Below are positions 25,853-37,036 of a stretch of DNA of 64,000 nt, piece after piece (the first letter of the stretch is position 1; every line of letters begins with the position of its first letter). This stretch comes from Rhizophagus clarus (lineage: Eukaryota; Glomeromycota; Glomeromycetes; Glomerales; Glomeraceae): NCBI GenBank assembly GCA_015698045.1, contig BLAL01000009.1, positions 434,001 to 498,000 on the forward strand. Reading direction: 5' to 3'. The notes beneath the pieces were generated by a model. The model searched no databases and was not told the DNA's origin. It saw only the letters and a program-made list of their open reading frames with translations. The position numbers and the translations under genes were made by a program.

Positions 25853-26725
25853 ATGCCAACTGTAAGAATAGGCCCAGATTATACTTCCCTTAAACGATAC
25901 AACGTAAATGACGATAAATGTCCTTTATTCGTCAACTCCTCTCATTTTACTGGATACGTAACAGTAAGGCTCCAGGATCATCATCACAAAATTAATTTAG
26001 TTAAAAAAACTTCTCCGTATTTTGAAAACCATCGTAGATTTTTTTCGTTTCAATTTCAAGGACGATTTAAACCAACGAATCCTAACAGGGATGATCATTT
26101 ATGGACATATGACGATATATTGTTTTGCGCGGAAACTGAATCAAGCGTTAATCCACCGATGGGATCTAAACTTGCTGTTAAATTCGCAAGATTTATTGAT
26201 CCTGGTTTTAACGCTGACGAAATTTTTAAGAAAAAGAGGCCATGGGCTGGTAGTTGGGTTATTTGCGGAATGAATATTGTGAAAGTTTGGAAAGCTGATT
26301 CTGAACAACAGTCATTTGATGAAAAAAGTGGTAAAATTAAAAGTGATTCGAAATCAGCTCCAACTTTTAATAATCCTTCTCCACCTTTGTTACCTATTGA
26401 ACCATGGGTTTACTATGGCAAACATCATCTCGATGAGGATACCAAACTTATCCTTCCCGATAAAAATCTAAATTCCTCGGAACGTCGTAAATATTTCCTT
26501 AACCCTTCCGTTCGTCAATCTCATGTCTTTGATCCTTCTCACATATATAGTTGTGATTTTTTTAATAATTTTACTAACTTTTCTACGATGAATGCTGATA
26601 TGATTATTAAATTTAGCATGTCCAAAGTATTAAAAAACCAACCACTTAGATTTGTTTGTAGAACCAAAGATGGAGATGCTATTTTTTTTATCATAGAAAT
26701 TGATTATTCTGATCTTTTAGAGTAA
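25853..26725 (+). CDS. DUF1769-family protein
   Basis: A single exon of 290 residues. The core HFTGYVTVRLQD, KKTSPYF, FSFQFQGRFKP, then WTYDDILFCAETESSV, GSKLAVKFARFIDPGF and KRPWAGSWVICGMN follows the order of the fungal DUF1769 family (often annotated UPF0590), in which a YF...FSIQFQGRF block is diagnostic. The C-terminal half, with EPWVYYGKHHLDEDTKL and a cysteine-bearing end, is also conserved in the family as I recall it. Function is unknown; no signal peptide or membrane segment is present. The start at 25853 follows an A-rich leader and fits the conserved N-terminus. Confidence 0.8.
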   Translation: MPTVRIGPDYTSLKRYNVNDDKCPLFVNSSHFTGYVTVRLQDHHHKINLVKKTSPYFENHRRFFSFQFQGRFKPTNPNRDDHLWTYDDILFCAETESSVNPPMGSKLAVKFARFIDPGFNADEIFKKKRPWAGSWVICGMNIVKVWKADSEQQSFDEKSGKIKSDSKSAPTFNNPSPPLLPIEPWVYYGKHHLDEDTKLILPDKNLNSSERRKYFLNPSVRQSHVFDPSHIYSCDFFNNFTNFSTMNADMIIKFSMSKVLKNQPLRFVCRTKDGDAIFFIIEIDYSDLLE

Positions 26726-26909
26726 CCATTCATTCATCCATGTAAAAATTTCATTTGGGTTAGTGATTTATAATCTCGATAGAGGGTTATTGAGGGGAAT
26801 TTTTTTCTCACTGGAATTTATGCAATAACATTTTTAACATTGATTATATTTTCAATATTTATTCATTGTAATAAAAATCAATTTTCAATATATCCAATAA
26901 ATTTTCATT

Positions 26910-27851
26910 TTAGTAATTGAATTCGGTATCCTTTCTTTTCCTATTTTGTTTATTATTTTCATATATATTCTCCGCGTCTTTGTCAACTTTATCAACTTTA
27001 GCAGAAAAATAATCTAAAAATATAGTAGCCAAATTCTTTACACAAACGTTATCACATTGTAATAATTTAGTAATTTCTTCCTTAACATGTTCCGTTAAAA
27101 TAACTAAATTCAAAAACACAAATTAAAATATAAAACTTTACAGTTGAAAGTGTAGAATAACTTACATTGTTCACTTTTTGGTGTTATTAAGAAAATTAAT
27201 GTTGTTATTGCTGACATTTGTGTATTTAAATTTTTGTTGGATAAACAATCAATTATCATTGGAATTCCATCATTGTCGATTATATGCTCTTTATTTCGTG
27301 TCTCTAAAAGATAAATATATGTTAAAATGTATAACAACAATTTTTTTTATTTTTTATTAATTACCTAAACACAAATTGCATAATCCACCTAAACCAAATT
27401 CTTTCAATTTTTCATCAGATTCATTTAAAGTATCTAAAACAAATTTTTAACTGATTATAAACGTATTGATTCAAAATATATGGAGTTGAGAAAGATACTG
27501 ACCAAGAAATAAATCTACTACATTTAATTGCCAAAGCCATTCGTAGTTAATAGGATCGTATGCGAAATTAGCTAAGTTCGCTAATACTTGATATTTAGCC
27601 TCTGGAAAAAAAAATATATATATATATTATCAGCACAACAACTTGATAATAATAATAGCTTTTAGAATTACCTTGATCATTTGTATTCTGATATTCATTA
27701 ACAAGTTCTTCAAGGTATTCAAATCTACAAAACAGTAGTTCATAATTAACTAATTAGTTATATTTTATAAACTTAAAAAAACTTTTAATTAATACCTTGA
27801 AGTTCCAGATTTGCCTGTTCTTCTCTCAAGCTGACGACGAGTCGAGAACAT
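26910..27851 (-). CDS. ARMC7: armadillo-repeat protein, ARMC7 homologue
   Basis: Multi-exon gene; exon 1 is 27851-27796 ([19 protein letters not shown]). Later exons encode [16 protein letters not shown], then [52 protein letters not shown] and [10 protein letters not shown], ending with [11 protein letters not shown]. The [10 protein letters not shown] and IGGLCNLC-like blocks are diagnostic of ARMC7, and total length (about 200 residues) agrees with the human protein. ARMC7 is reported with spliceosomal proteins in animals; a nuclear role here is inference. It is divergent from DRE2. Confidence 0.87.
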
Positions 27852-27976
27852 GAGGAGGTAAATTTAGTTACACTAGATTCACTAGATTGATTAATTAGTA
27901 TTACAAATCACATTTTGCCAGATTATATATATATATATACACACCCACACGGAACAATAAAACAATTCTTGTAAAC
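27852..27976. promoter_or_regulatory. bidirectional promoter, ARMC7/DRE2
   Basis: 125 bp between start codons. TATATATATATATAC at about 27925-27940 could act as a TATA element for DRE2, some 40-50 bp before its ATG. Confidence 0.45.
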
Positions 27977-29237
27977 ATGTCTTTCACACAAGTTTTACCT
28001 GGAAGTAAGGTTCTCTTGATCAACGCGAATCGCTCGGATTCCTCTAATAATGACACTAAAGAGCAATTGTTGCAAAAGGTCACCGAAAATGGCCTTGTAG
28101 TTGACGAAACTTTAGATCGTGTGGTTCATGGTTTGTTTTCAAAAGCTTAGCTTTATTTTTGTATTAAGTTCAATTTATTAAATTTTATTATTTTTTTTTT
28201 TTTTACTATTTCAGGCGAACTCCCAAATTCTACGTATAATTATATATATACTAATCATCATGGTTCCTTAGCTTTTGCTCACAATACCACAACACTCTCT
28301 AAATTGGCTTCAATACTAGTACCTGGTGGTACTCTTTGTCTTAAAGAGCCCGTTTTACTTGCTCCAAGATCTACTGACATTCCAGTCATTCGCACTACCG
28401 AAGATTTAGTCAGTGAACTTAAATTAGCTGGGTTCGTTGATATAGAAATCAGAAGTACTGCTGAAGTTGAATTGAATGATTTAATTAATACTATAGAACA
28501 AGTTTGGGGAATTAGAGATGAAAATAAAAAACAAGAATTAGCTCAATCGTTGAAGGGACAATTAAATTTGGTAGAAGTTGTAGTTAAAAAACCAGCTTAC
28601 GAGATTGGAGCTTCGTTTGCTTTACCATTTGCAAAAAAAGTTCCAAATGGTATGTAACGTTTATTTCAATTTACCACAAAAAAAAAAAAAAAATATATAT
28701 ATATATTTCTTTTTTTAATACAATATTTTGTTTAATAGCTACTGCAAATAAAGTTTCAGTTTGGTCTCTTTCTGTTGATGATGATGAATTGGAAGATGAG
28801 AATAATCTTCTAGATGAGAGTGACTTAATTAAACCTGAGAAGAGCACTTTAATTCGTAAGTGACGTGAAAAAAATTATCTATTACATTTTTAGCATATTT
28901 ACGTATTAAATTTGTAATTATAGGACCTGACTGTGAAACTAGCGGAAAACGAAAAGCTTGCAAGAATTGTACATGTGGCCTTGCGGAGGAATTAGAAAAG
29001 GAAAGCAAAGCAGCTGCACCAACTTCATCTTGTGGAAGTGTATGTATTTTAATGCGATTTCTTTTTATTTGAGCCTAAAAATGAATTGATTATTTAAATC
29101 TTTTATTTTAAATTTAGTGTTATCTTGGAGATGCATTCAGATGTTCGACATGTCCATATCTTGGAATGCCAGCTTTTGCTCCTGGAGAGAAAATTGTCCT
29201 TGGAGGAAACATGATGCAAGATGATATTGAAGCTTAA
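27977..29237 (+). CDS. DRE2: anamorsin (Dre2/CIAPIN1), cytosolic Fe-S assembly
   Basis: Five exons (27977-28130, 28215-28649, 28739-28855, 28924-29039, 29118-29237) give 313 residues. The N-terminal methyltransferase-like domain has lost SAM-binding residues, as in all anamorsins. The C-terminal cysteine motifs are intact: motif A C-X8-C-X2-C-X-C ([16 protein letters not shown]) and motif B C-X2-C-X7-C-X2-C ([15 protein letters not shown]). Dre2 takes electrons from the diflavin reductase Tah18 to build cytosolic and nuclear Fe-S proteins. An intron splits motif B between Ser and Cys. Full family length, no oddities. Confidence 0.96.
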
Positions 29238-29460
29238 ACTATGTAGTAACTTTAGAAAAAAAAAAATGTATTTATAATAGATAAATTTATATTTTAATAA
29301 TATAATAAATCTTATTCAATGAGGTGACAATCTTTTATATAACACATTGTTAATCAAAATTTCAATTACTCTATTATAGTAAATTCTAGTAAAATTCTAG
29401 TACAAATAATATCCAGTATTAAATAATATTATCCCATTATACATGTTTGTTTCTAACAAT

Positions 29461-31294
29461 TTAGTGATTTCCAGAAAAAACTTTTGTAATATTTAAAGTT
29501 AAACAGATAGCCATGACGCATAACCCATAAAAAGCTAAAAAAACCGCCAGTATTTTCTTTTTGTCCCATGGATCACTTTCATGAATTTTGTAATAAAACG
29601 TTCCTGGTAATATAAAAGAAACTGTAGTAGACCCTGTTGATCCTACAAATGCAAGGACCTATTCATAAAAAAAAAATAATAAATTGTTAATTTACAATTC
29701 CTAACGGATTTATGAGTTTGAAGATTATGTTATTACTTACCAAATCTAATTTTGATACAAGGATCGCAATGATATAACTTGATATTAAAATACCAGAAGT
29801 TAATATTAGAAACTTTGTATTTGACATATCTGGAGAAGAAAGTTTACTATAACCATTTTTAGAATGTGATGTGAATGTAAATATTTTGTCCAAACAAGCA
29901 CGAGCTGGATGTGCTTGTAAAGGATAAGAGAAAAGTATAAGTATTACAAATGCTACTCGGCCAATTGTAACAAAAGCTTTTGTTCCGTCTGTTTTTTTTT
30001 TTTGTTTTTTTTTGGGAAAAAAAAATGAATTAGCTTGTTCTATCTACAAAGGAATTTAAAGTATGCTTTTAATAAAAAGTACTTACACATTGAAAGGACA
30101 TTAGGTAAAACATCATCACCGAAACTTAGATATCCCAATACTCCAATGATTTGATAAATTGTAGCTGTAGTACCAATCGCACTAAAAATTACTTTGTTGA
30201 TGCTTGCTTGACTATTATCTACATGTTCGTTGTAAATGGAAAATATCTAAAAGAACAAACTCAACGTTATTAACACATACAAAAAAAAAAAAAAAAATTG
30301 TTACTCACATTTTGATGACACGTAAAAGCGAATATGAAAATCGGTAAATTTGTAAAGAATTTCGTTGAAAACTTTACATAATGTATTTTTTCTTTTGGAG
30401 GCGCCTTAAAATCAGGTCCAAAATAGTGATAAATAACAATAAGCACTAAATAAAATACAGCAATTAATGCGATCAAACTTGTATGTCTTAAAGAATCAAG
30501 TCTTTTTAAAAAGGCCAAAGGTATAATAACGACCATAAAAATAGTTATCCAAAACCGTCGATCCATTAATAGAGAATATTCATCGGCAAACTTATCACCC
30601 AAAGAACCGCTTATCACTTGTGGCATCAAATCACCAACAATGATTAAATATGAAACGGCAACTCCGAAACACTTTATAGCAATTGCAGTATCGAATATTA
30701 AAGCAGCGGATGGGTATGTTAATTTTGATACGGCAAAAAATGATGAGTTACGTCCGAATGTGTGTGTAGCACTGCGGGATAAAAAATATAATCCAAGTCC
30801 AGAAGTAACAGCTGCGTAAACTATCAACATACTACCTATTATAAGTCCAACTGATGCTATGGCTGCCGGCTTATAAAGAAAACGAACTTAACAGGGTCGT
30901 AATAATCACATACAGAAACACAACCTAACTAAAAAAATAAATACCATAGCCAACATGCCCGTTCCAAGAATAGTGTTGGCAAGATTTACCTATTTCATTT
31001 TTCAAAATTTGTACAAAGGGTGAATCAAAAAAACAAAGAAAACTCTAAGTAAACCTTTCTGATCCTTTCATAAAGAATATCTATCTTTCTTATTTTTTAA
31101 CCTACCGTACAAGAGAAAAAGTTAGCAGTTCCAACTCTTTCATCTTCGCAATCGCTTTCAACTTCGACATCTATACTGTCACCTAATAAAGGTGACTGAT
31201 CTATTTGGTCATTATTCTGATCATTTTCGAATATAGCACTGCTTGATGAAGGGGCCACTTCTCCTTCGACAGAGGTCGAGGAATAGGTTGTCAT
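29461..31294 (-). CDS. vacuolar-type amino acid transporter (AAAP family)
   Basis: About seven exons. The 65-residue acidic N-terminus (from MTTYSSTSVEGEVA) ends at a gtaggt donor after FFSCT. The next exon gives VNLANTILGTGMLAMPAAIA, the first-helix signature of the AAAP/SLC38 family. Later segments include ALIFDTAIAIKCFGVAVSYL, RLDSLRHTSLIAL, FAFTCHQN then IFSIYNE, and the end VMAICLTLNITKVFSGNH. About eleven helices are expected. The closest yeast relatives would be Avt5/Avt6, which export acidic or neutral amino acids from the vacuole. Substrate is inferred. It is divergent from the coiled-coil gene. Confidence 0.88.
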
Positions 31295-31737
31295 TTTAGG
31301 TCGCGAGCAAATTATTAATTTTAATAATAGAAAATAAAATATATAACGGAAACCTATCCTTAAAAAGGCTAGGTAAAAGCCTCATTCTACTATAGTAAAT
31401 TTCACCTAATTTCTTCCGAATGTGCATCTCCGGTTTGAATTTAATATTGGATGAGGATCAGCAGTTGTGTTTGATGATGCGTTTGGCAAGTGCTATGACT
31501 AACTGACGAGTTATTTTGATGTGTGAAATGCATGCAAGAACAAAATAGGAAATAGTTAATTAACTAAATTAAACAAAACCGGCAGGGTTTGCGGGTTCAT
31601 TAATTCCTCGTGGTTTCAAAAGTTCTTTTTATTGTCACACACTTCTTTCATGTTAACAAACAACAAATATATATATATATTGTCCTCGGGCGCTATGTAG
31701 AAATTTTTACTTTTTTATCACATAGAATGCAAATTTC
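31295..31737. other. shared upstream region, transporter / coiled-coil gene
   Basis: 443 bp between divergent start codons. TATATATATATATTG at 31667-31682 is a possible TATA element for the coiled-coil gene. No gene seen. Confidence 0.5.
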
Positions 31738-34700
31738 ATGGCGTTTAAGAGTGCGTTAGCGAAATTTCAAAATAATAGTTGGAAAACTCCAAACGTTTAT
31801 AATACTTCATATCGTGAGAAAGAAGTCGTCCAAACTCCTAACAAAAACGCAATGTCTCAAACGACTTTGTTTGGAACTCGTAAAAACGCGGAATTCCATA
31901 CAAGAGAAATTAGTGTTAATAAAAACATCAATACTTCTTTATCTAAAGATGAAAAAATTAATTCTTCAAAAATAGAAAAAATACATTCTCCAATAAACCT
32001 TGAGTTTGACCTTTTGCAATATAAAAAAAAGCATGAAAGAAATGATAGTTCTTCCGATTCAAGTTTACAAATTGCTTCATCGGATAATTCGGTTAGTTCC
32101 ACCAGCACACGTCTTACAACTCCAGTTGATGATTCAGATTCAAAATTTGATTATTTGAAAGCTGGACTTCCCCCATCAAATAATGGCACTAAAACTTTAA
32201 ATGATGATTCTCTAAACGATTACGAGGCTTTCATAACAAAACTTGAAAAACAACAGCAACAGCACAAAGAAGAGCTTGAACAATTACGGCAAGAACATGA
32301 AACTCAATTGGATAAAACTAAACTGGATTATGAAAAGTCAAAAAATGAATTTGAAGAATCAATACAAAAATTTAAGAATAGTATGGAAAATATGAAAAAA
32401 GAACATAATTCGGAAATGGATATATTAAGGAAAAAATTAATGAATCAAAATAAAGAAAATGAAGAAAAAATTAAAAATGAATTATCTGTTCGATATGATT
32501 CTCAAAAAGAAGAATTAATTAGACTTCATGATACAGAAAAAAATAAATTAATAGCGGGATTAAAGACAATGAAAAGATACAAAGAAAAAGCTGAAGATGA
32601 CCTAATGGAGTGTAAAAATAATTTTCAAATTGAGATACAGTCCGTTAGGAAAGAATGCGAGAAAGAAATAGAAACACTTCGTCGTGAGCATGCAGGACAA
32701 TTAGATTCGATGATAAGAGGAGAAACAAAAATAACTTTTGCGCAAATAAAAGATCAACAAGATCGGAGAATAATTGAAAGAGAGAGGATACTACGGAATC
32801 AGATCGATGGACTTATGCGTGAATTTGGTGAAAAAAAAGCTACCGAAGCTTCTTGGGTTAAAAACAAGCGAGAAAAAGAAACTGCCTTGTTGGATTTAAA
32901 AACTCAATTATATTCATTGGAAACTGCAAATAAACAAAAGGATGCTCAAATAGTTGTGTTACAAGAGGAAAATGCTCGTTCATTGCAAGAAATAAAAGAT
33001 CTTAATAGGGATAAAGAAAAAACTAGTAACATGATTAAAGAATTTCAACAAAAAACTGAAGAGGTAATTAAGGGACAATTGAATGCTAGGATAAAAGTAG
33101 AAAGAGAATCTGGACAAATTATCGAAACACTTCGTGAACAATTAAGTGATACTAACAAGGAGCTTTCAAATTTACGAGTTCAATTATCCAATTTAGAACT
33201 GGAATTTAATGAAGCGAAAGAACACTGTGAGGATTTGGAAGGTCTGGTTAAAGATAAATCTGAAATAATAAACCGACTCCAACTTCAATTTGAACGTAAA
33301 GAGGTTGAAAGTAATGAATTAGAGTCAAAAGAAATAAAAAATTTCAAAAGGCTTAAAGAGCAACAAGAAAAAGAACATGAACAATCATTAGCATCACTTC
33401 GTTTAAAATTGGAAACCAATAATCAAAAAGAGTTACAAGAACTTCGTGATCAACTTGAAAAAGAATATAAAGTTAAAATAAGTGAATTAATCGATCAAAA
33501 TTCAAGACTAGAGCAAAATAGCTTACAGAATTCCAAAATTACAAAAGAATTAGAAGAAGCTACTCATCGTCTTGCAGATGCAGAATCTTCTTATAAGGAA
33601 TTAAGTGAAAAACACCAGCAATTGGTTAATAAAAATCAACAACTATCCAATGAGATTGCAGCTATTCTCTCTAAAGTAGAAGATCTTGAATCTAATAATT
33701 TGGTTTTAAAAGAAAATAATAGAACTATCACCCTAGAAAAAGAAAAGATAACAGAAGAACTGAAAAAAGCTAATGATGAAATGAGACGATTTCAGGATGA
33801 GAGTTTAATAGTAAACAATAAAATGATTGAATTGGAGAGTGAGCGTGATAAACTTGCTAGTACCATTTCTACAATGAAAACATATTGGGAAAAAAATTAT
33901 AAAGACCTGCAAATTCAGTTGCAAGAAATGGAATCTCAAAGAGACAAACTGGATAAAGAGTTAACAAAAATTAAATCCGATTATAATGAAAAGATGAAAG
34001 CTTTTGAAGAGTTAACAAATAATGTAGAAAATATTGAAAAGCAAAAAGTATCTCTATCAAAATTGTTGGAAGATCACCAAAATGGTATGCAAACTTTTAT
34101 GAAAGAAAATGCAGCTGAACGAGAAGCTTGGCATCAGAAAGAATCCGATCTTATTTCTAATTATGAACTTGAGTTGAGAGAAAAAGATTCAAAATTAGAA
34201 GAACTTCATGATGAATTAGATCATACAAGGAAACATTCTGAAGAATTAGAAGAACTTTTACGAGAAGCTAAAGAAGCAGAAACAAAACAATTAGAGCTAT
34301 CACAAAAATTAGAAGCGGCATTACAAGAATGTGTAAATAAGGACATTGAAATTTCAAATCTTGAGATGTTTAAAAAACAATCACAAGCTCGTATTGATAG
34401 TCTTGAATCTTCGGCAAGTCGCTTAACAACGAAATTGCGTGCTTTTGAAACTGATACTGAGCAAGCAAAACGAAATGCGGATGCAAAAATAAATGATCTC
34501 CAAAATCGACTTAAGGATTCAATGACAGAGATCGAAGATTTACATAATCAAGTCTCGGATTTAAAACATAATCTTATTGAAAAAGAAGCAATGGTATTAA
34601 ATCATTCCCGTTCTTCAAGTCGTGATGGACCAACTATTGACACTTCTAAAATAACTAGTCTCACGATGCAAATTGAAGAATATAAAGTTACACATCAAAA

Positions 34701-35369
34701 TCTCGAAGCTCAGATTGCAACTCTTACCCAACAACTTCAAGAACTTCACAGAGAAAAAAACTCAACAATAACAGCTTTTGAACATTCCATAACACAAGCA
34801 GAAAAAACAGTAGATGGTCTTCGTGAGAAAATTAAAACTATGGCAACTGAACATGAAGAAGAAAAGAAACTGATTTCTAAAAATCATCAATTATCATTAC
34901 AAAAACTTAATAAGCAGAAAGATGATGAAATTGTTGAAATAACCGAATTTACACAATCACGATTGGCAGCACTTGAAAAACGTCAGCGTAATATAACAAA
35001 TACTACAGATCGTTTTAATAATGATGACGCAAAGAAAGTGGAAATACTAGAAAAACGGTTATTGGAGTTAGAGAATTCGTTACGGGAGTCTCGTTCTGAA
35101 TGTGATAAATTGAATGAAAAAATTATGCATGTTCAACAAAAGTATGCAGATTCTATAAGTGAAAAAGATAAGGTGGTGAAAGAAAGAAAAGATATGGAGA
35201 AGAAAATAAAATCCATGGATGCGGAATTAAAAATGGTGAGCCCATTTCTAACTTTAATAAATTATTTATTCAAAATTTTCATTTATTAATTATTTATTCA
35301 TAAATTAACAATATTCAGATACTTGCAAAAAATATGGAATTGGTAACAAATATGAGCAAATATAAATAA
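31738..35369 (+). CDS. long coiled-coil protein, 1182 residues
   Basis: Exon 1 (31738-35235) carries nearly everything; a 51-bp second exon (35319-35369) adds the end ILAKNMELVTNMSKYK. Residues 1-150 are Ser/Thr-rich and probably disordered. From about residue 155 to the end, heptad-like Leu/Glu/Lys/Gln text runs almost unbroken, broken only by a short RSSSRDGPTIDTS linker near residue 965. There is no motor, ATPase or membrane segment. It resembles centrosomal, Golgi or SMC-like rods in composition, but this is not evidence of homology, and I do not recognise the family. A scaffold or tether role is inference. Confidence 0.85.
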
Positions 35370-35843
35370 CAAAATCGGTGACGAACATTAATTTAATTGT
35401 CGGGTTTAATTAAAAATAATTTGTATTTTAATTTAGCATTTTTTATTGTTTATTTATTAATTTATTGCATGTATTTTAGCATCAATCATTAATTTGTGTA
35501 AAATGTAAGCGTAAAAGTAAAATTACATTAATTTATATCGTAGATTGTAATGGGTTAGATTAATTAATATTAGAGAAAATATTTTTAAAATCATAAAAAT
35601 TATTGTAAATGTTGCGAAGTGTCGCATATCGTGTAAAAATAATTGTATACATAAATTAAAGTTGTATAAGTTTGAAACCAAACATATGGAATATATAGTT
35701 TATCAAAAAATCATTTCTCATAAAGTTTATTGTTTCAAATATACTTTTTACATAGTATCTTCATTTCGCAATATTCAATCGCTTTTTAAGACTAATTTTC
35801 ACCTCTTTCTTTATGGTAAAGAAACTTTATTTTCCATATTACA
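35370..35843. other. intergenic, no gene seen
   Basis: 3' flank of the coiled-coil gene and leader of the next gene. The 61-codon frame at 35662 has no coding character. Confidence 0.5.
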
Positions 35844-36788
35844 ATGACAGGTTGAAATATTTCATTTTGTGTTATTTTCTCTTTTATGAATTAATAAAAA
35901 TTTTTAATATTAATAGAAAGTAATAACAAAATTGTCTTACAAGAATTCGAATACATTTTACGTGAAAATAGAGCCATGATTCGCGAGTATGTAAAGATTT
36001 GGCGAAAAAAGAATTTTGCACGTTTATTAGATTTATAACCTAAAATAAAATTATCAGTTTGAGTAATCATCTTGCGAACTTGAATGAATTTATTTGGGAT
36101 GCTGATACCAAAGTTGTTGAAGCCTGGAGTTCATATAAACAATTTCGGTAAGGTTAACTAAACCTTTACCATGCATATTTATATTAACGCTATTTTTAAA
36201 GAGACAGTTGCGAAAAAAAGATCGAAGACTGTCAAAAGAAGTTGTTGGAATGGATTCAGAGAATAAATGAAAGATTGCAAGATAATAAGATGAATCTGGA
36301 ATTACAAGAAAAGAAGGATAAGCTTGAACGTTTAGAAGGAAGAATTTGTGAATGTGTGTTATTTACTAATCATGTGCATTATTTAGAATTTAGTGCAAAG
36401 CAATTAATGAACGTTATGCGCATTACTGTTAGTTAAAAACGTAGTTGAAGAGAAAATTAATGGCTCACTTATTGGATCCTTCTATATTTCGGATTGTATA
36501 TTACGTTATTTGGATTACATATTCTCTTGGTTTTCTTATCACAATATTGTTTTGATAGTTCTTACTTTTTCTTATTATAGTAGCTTTAACCATCGAATAT
36601 TACGATTGTATTGATCCATTTCTTAACACCCGAGAATCAGTTATTGTGGATGAAATTGCTCAAGAAATAGATAATTGGTAATTGATTAACGTTTTAGACT
36701 TTTTAGATAAAGTATGAATTAACCCGATATATATATATCTCACAGGGATTTGCGTCGAAAAATATTTGAAAAAACAAAATCAAATGAG
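35844..36788 (+). CDS. small orphan coiled-coil protein, 163 residues
   Basis: Reconstructed by hand from seven small exons: 35844-35850, 35917-35986, 36058-36147, 36202-36355, 36394-36427, 36584-36677, 36746-36788. They keep phase throughout and sum to 164 codons. The peptide begins MTESNNKIVLQEFEYILREN, has an acidic/basic helix rich in Glu, Lys and Asn (CEKKIEDCQKKLLEWI, LQEKKDKLERLEGRI), then YYDCIDPFLNTRESVIVDEI and ends IFEKTKFK. The intron 36356-36393 is only 38 bp, so that junction is the least certain. No family recognised; perhaps a small nuclear or kinetochore-like helical protein, but that is a guess. Confidence 0.55.
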
Positions 36789-37036
36789 CTAAACATAGTT
36801 AAATTAAGAGAATTAATTAATCTAAAAGAAAAATAAGAATTATGTCATTATGTATGATTAAAAGTGCTCACGTGAAATTACAAGAAACTTGATGCAATTG
36901 TGTTGTTGGATTGTTATTGGTCATTTTCTTTTTAATTAATTACATGTTTCTTTGATATTTCTATTGATGTTTCCATAAACCGAATCTTATTCTTTTTGCT
37001 CATTTCGCTGGCGTTTCCGGCACATGAGAGATCCGC

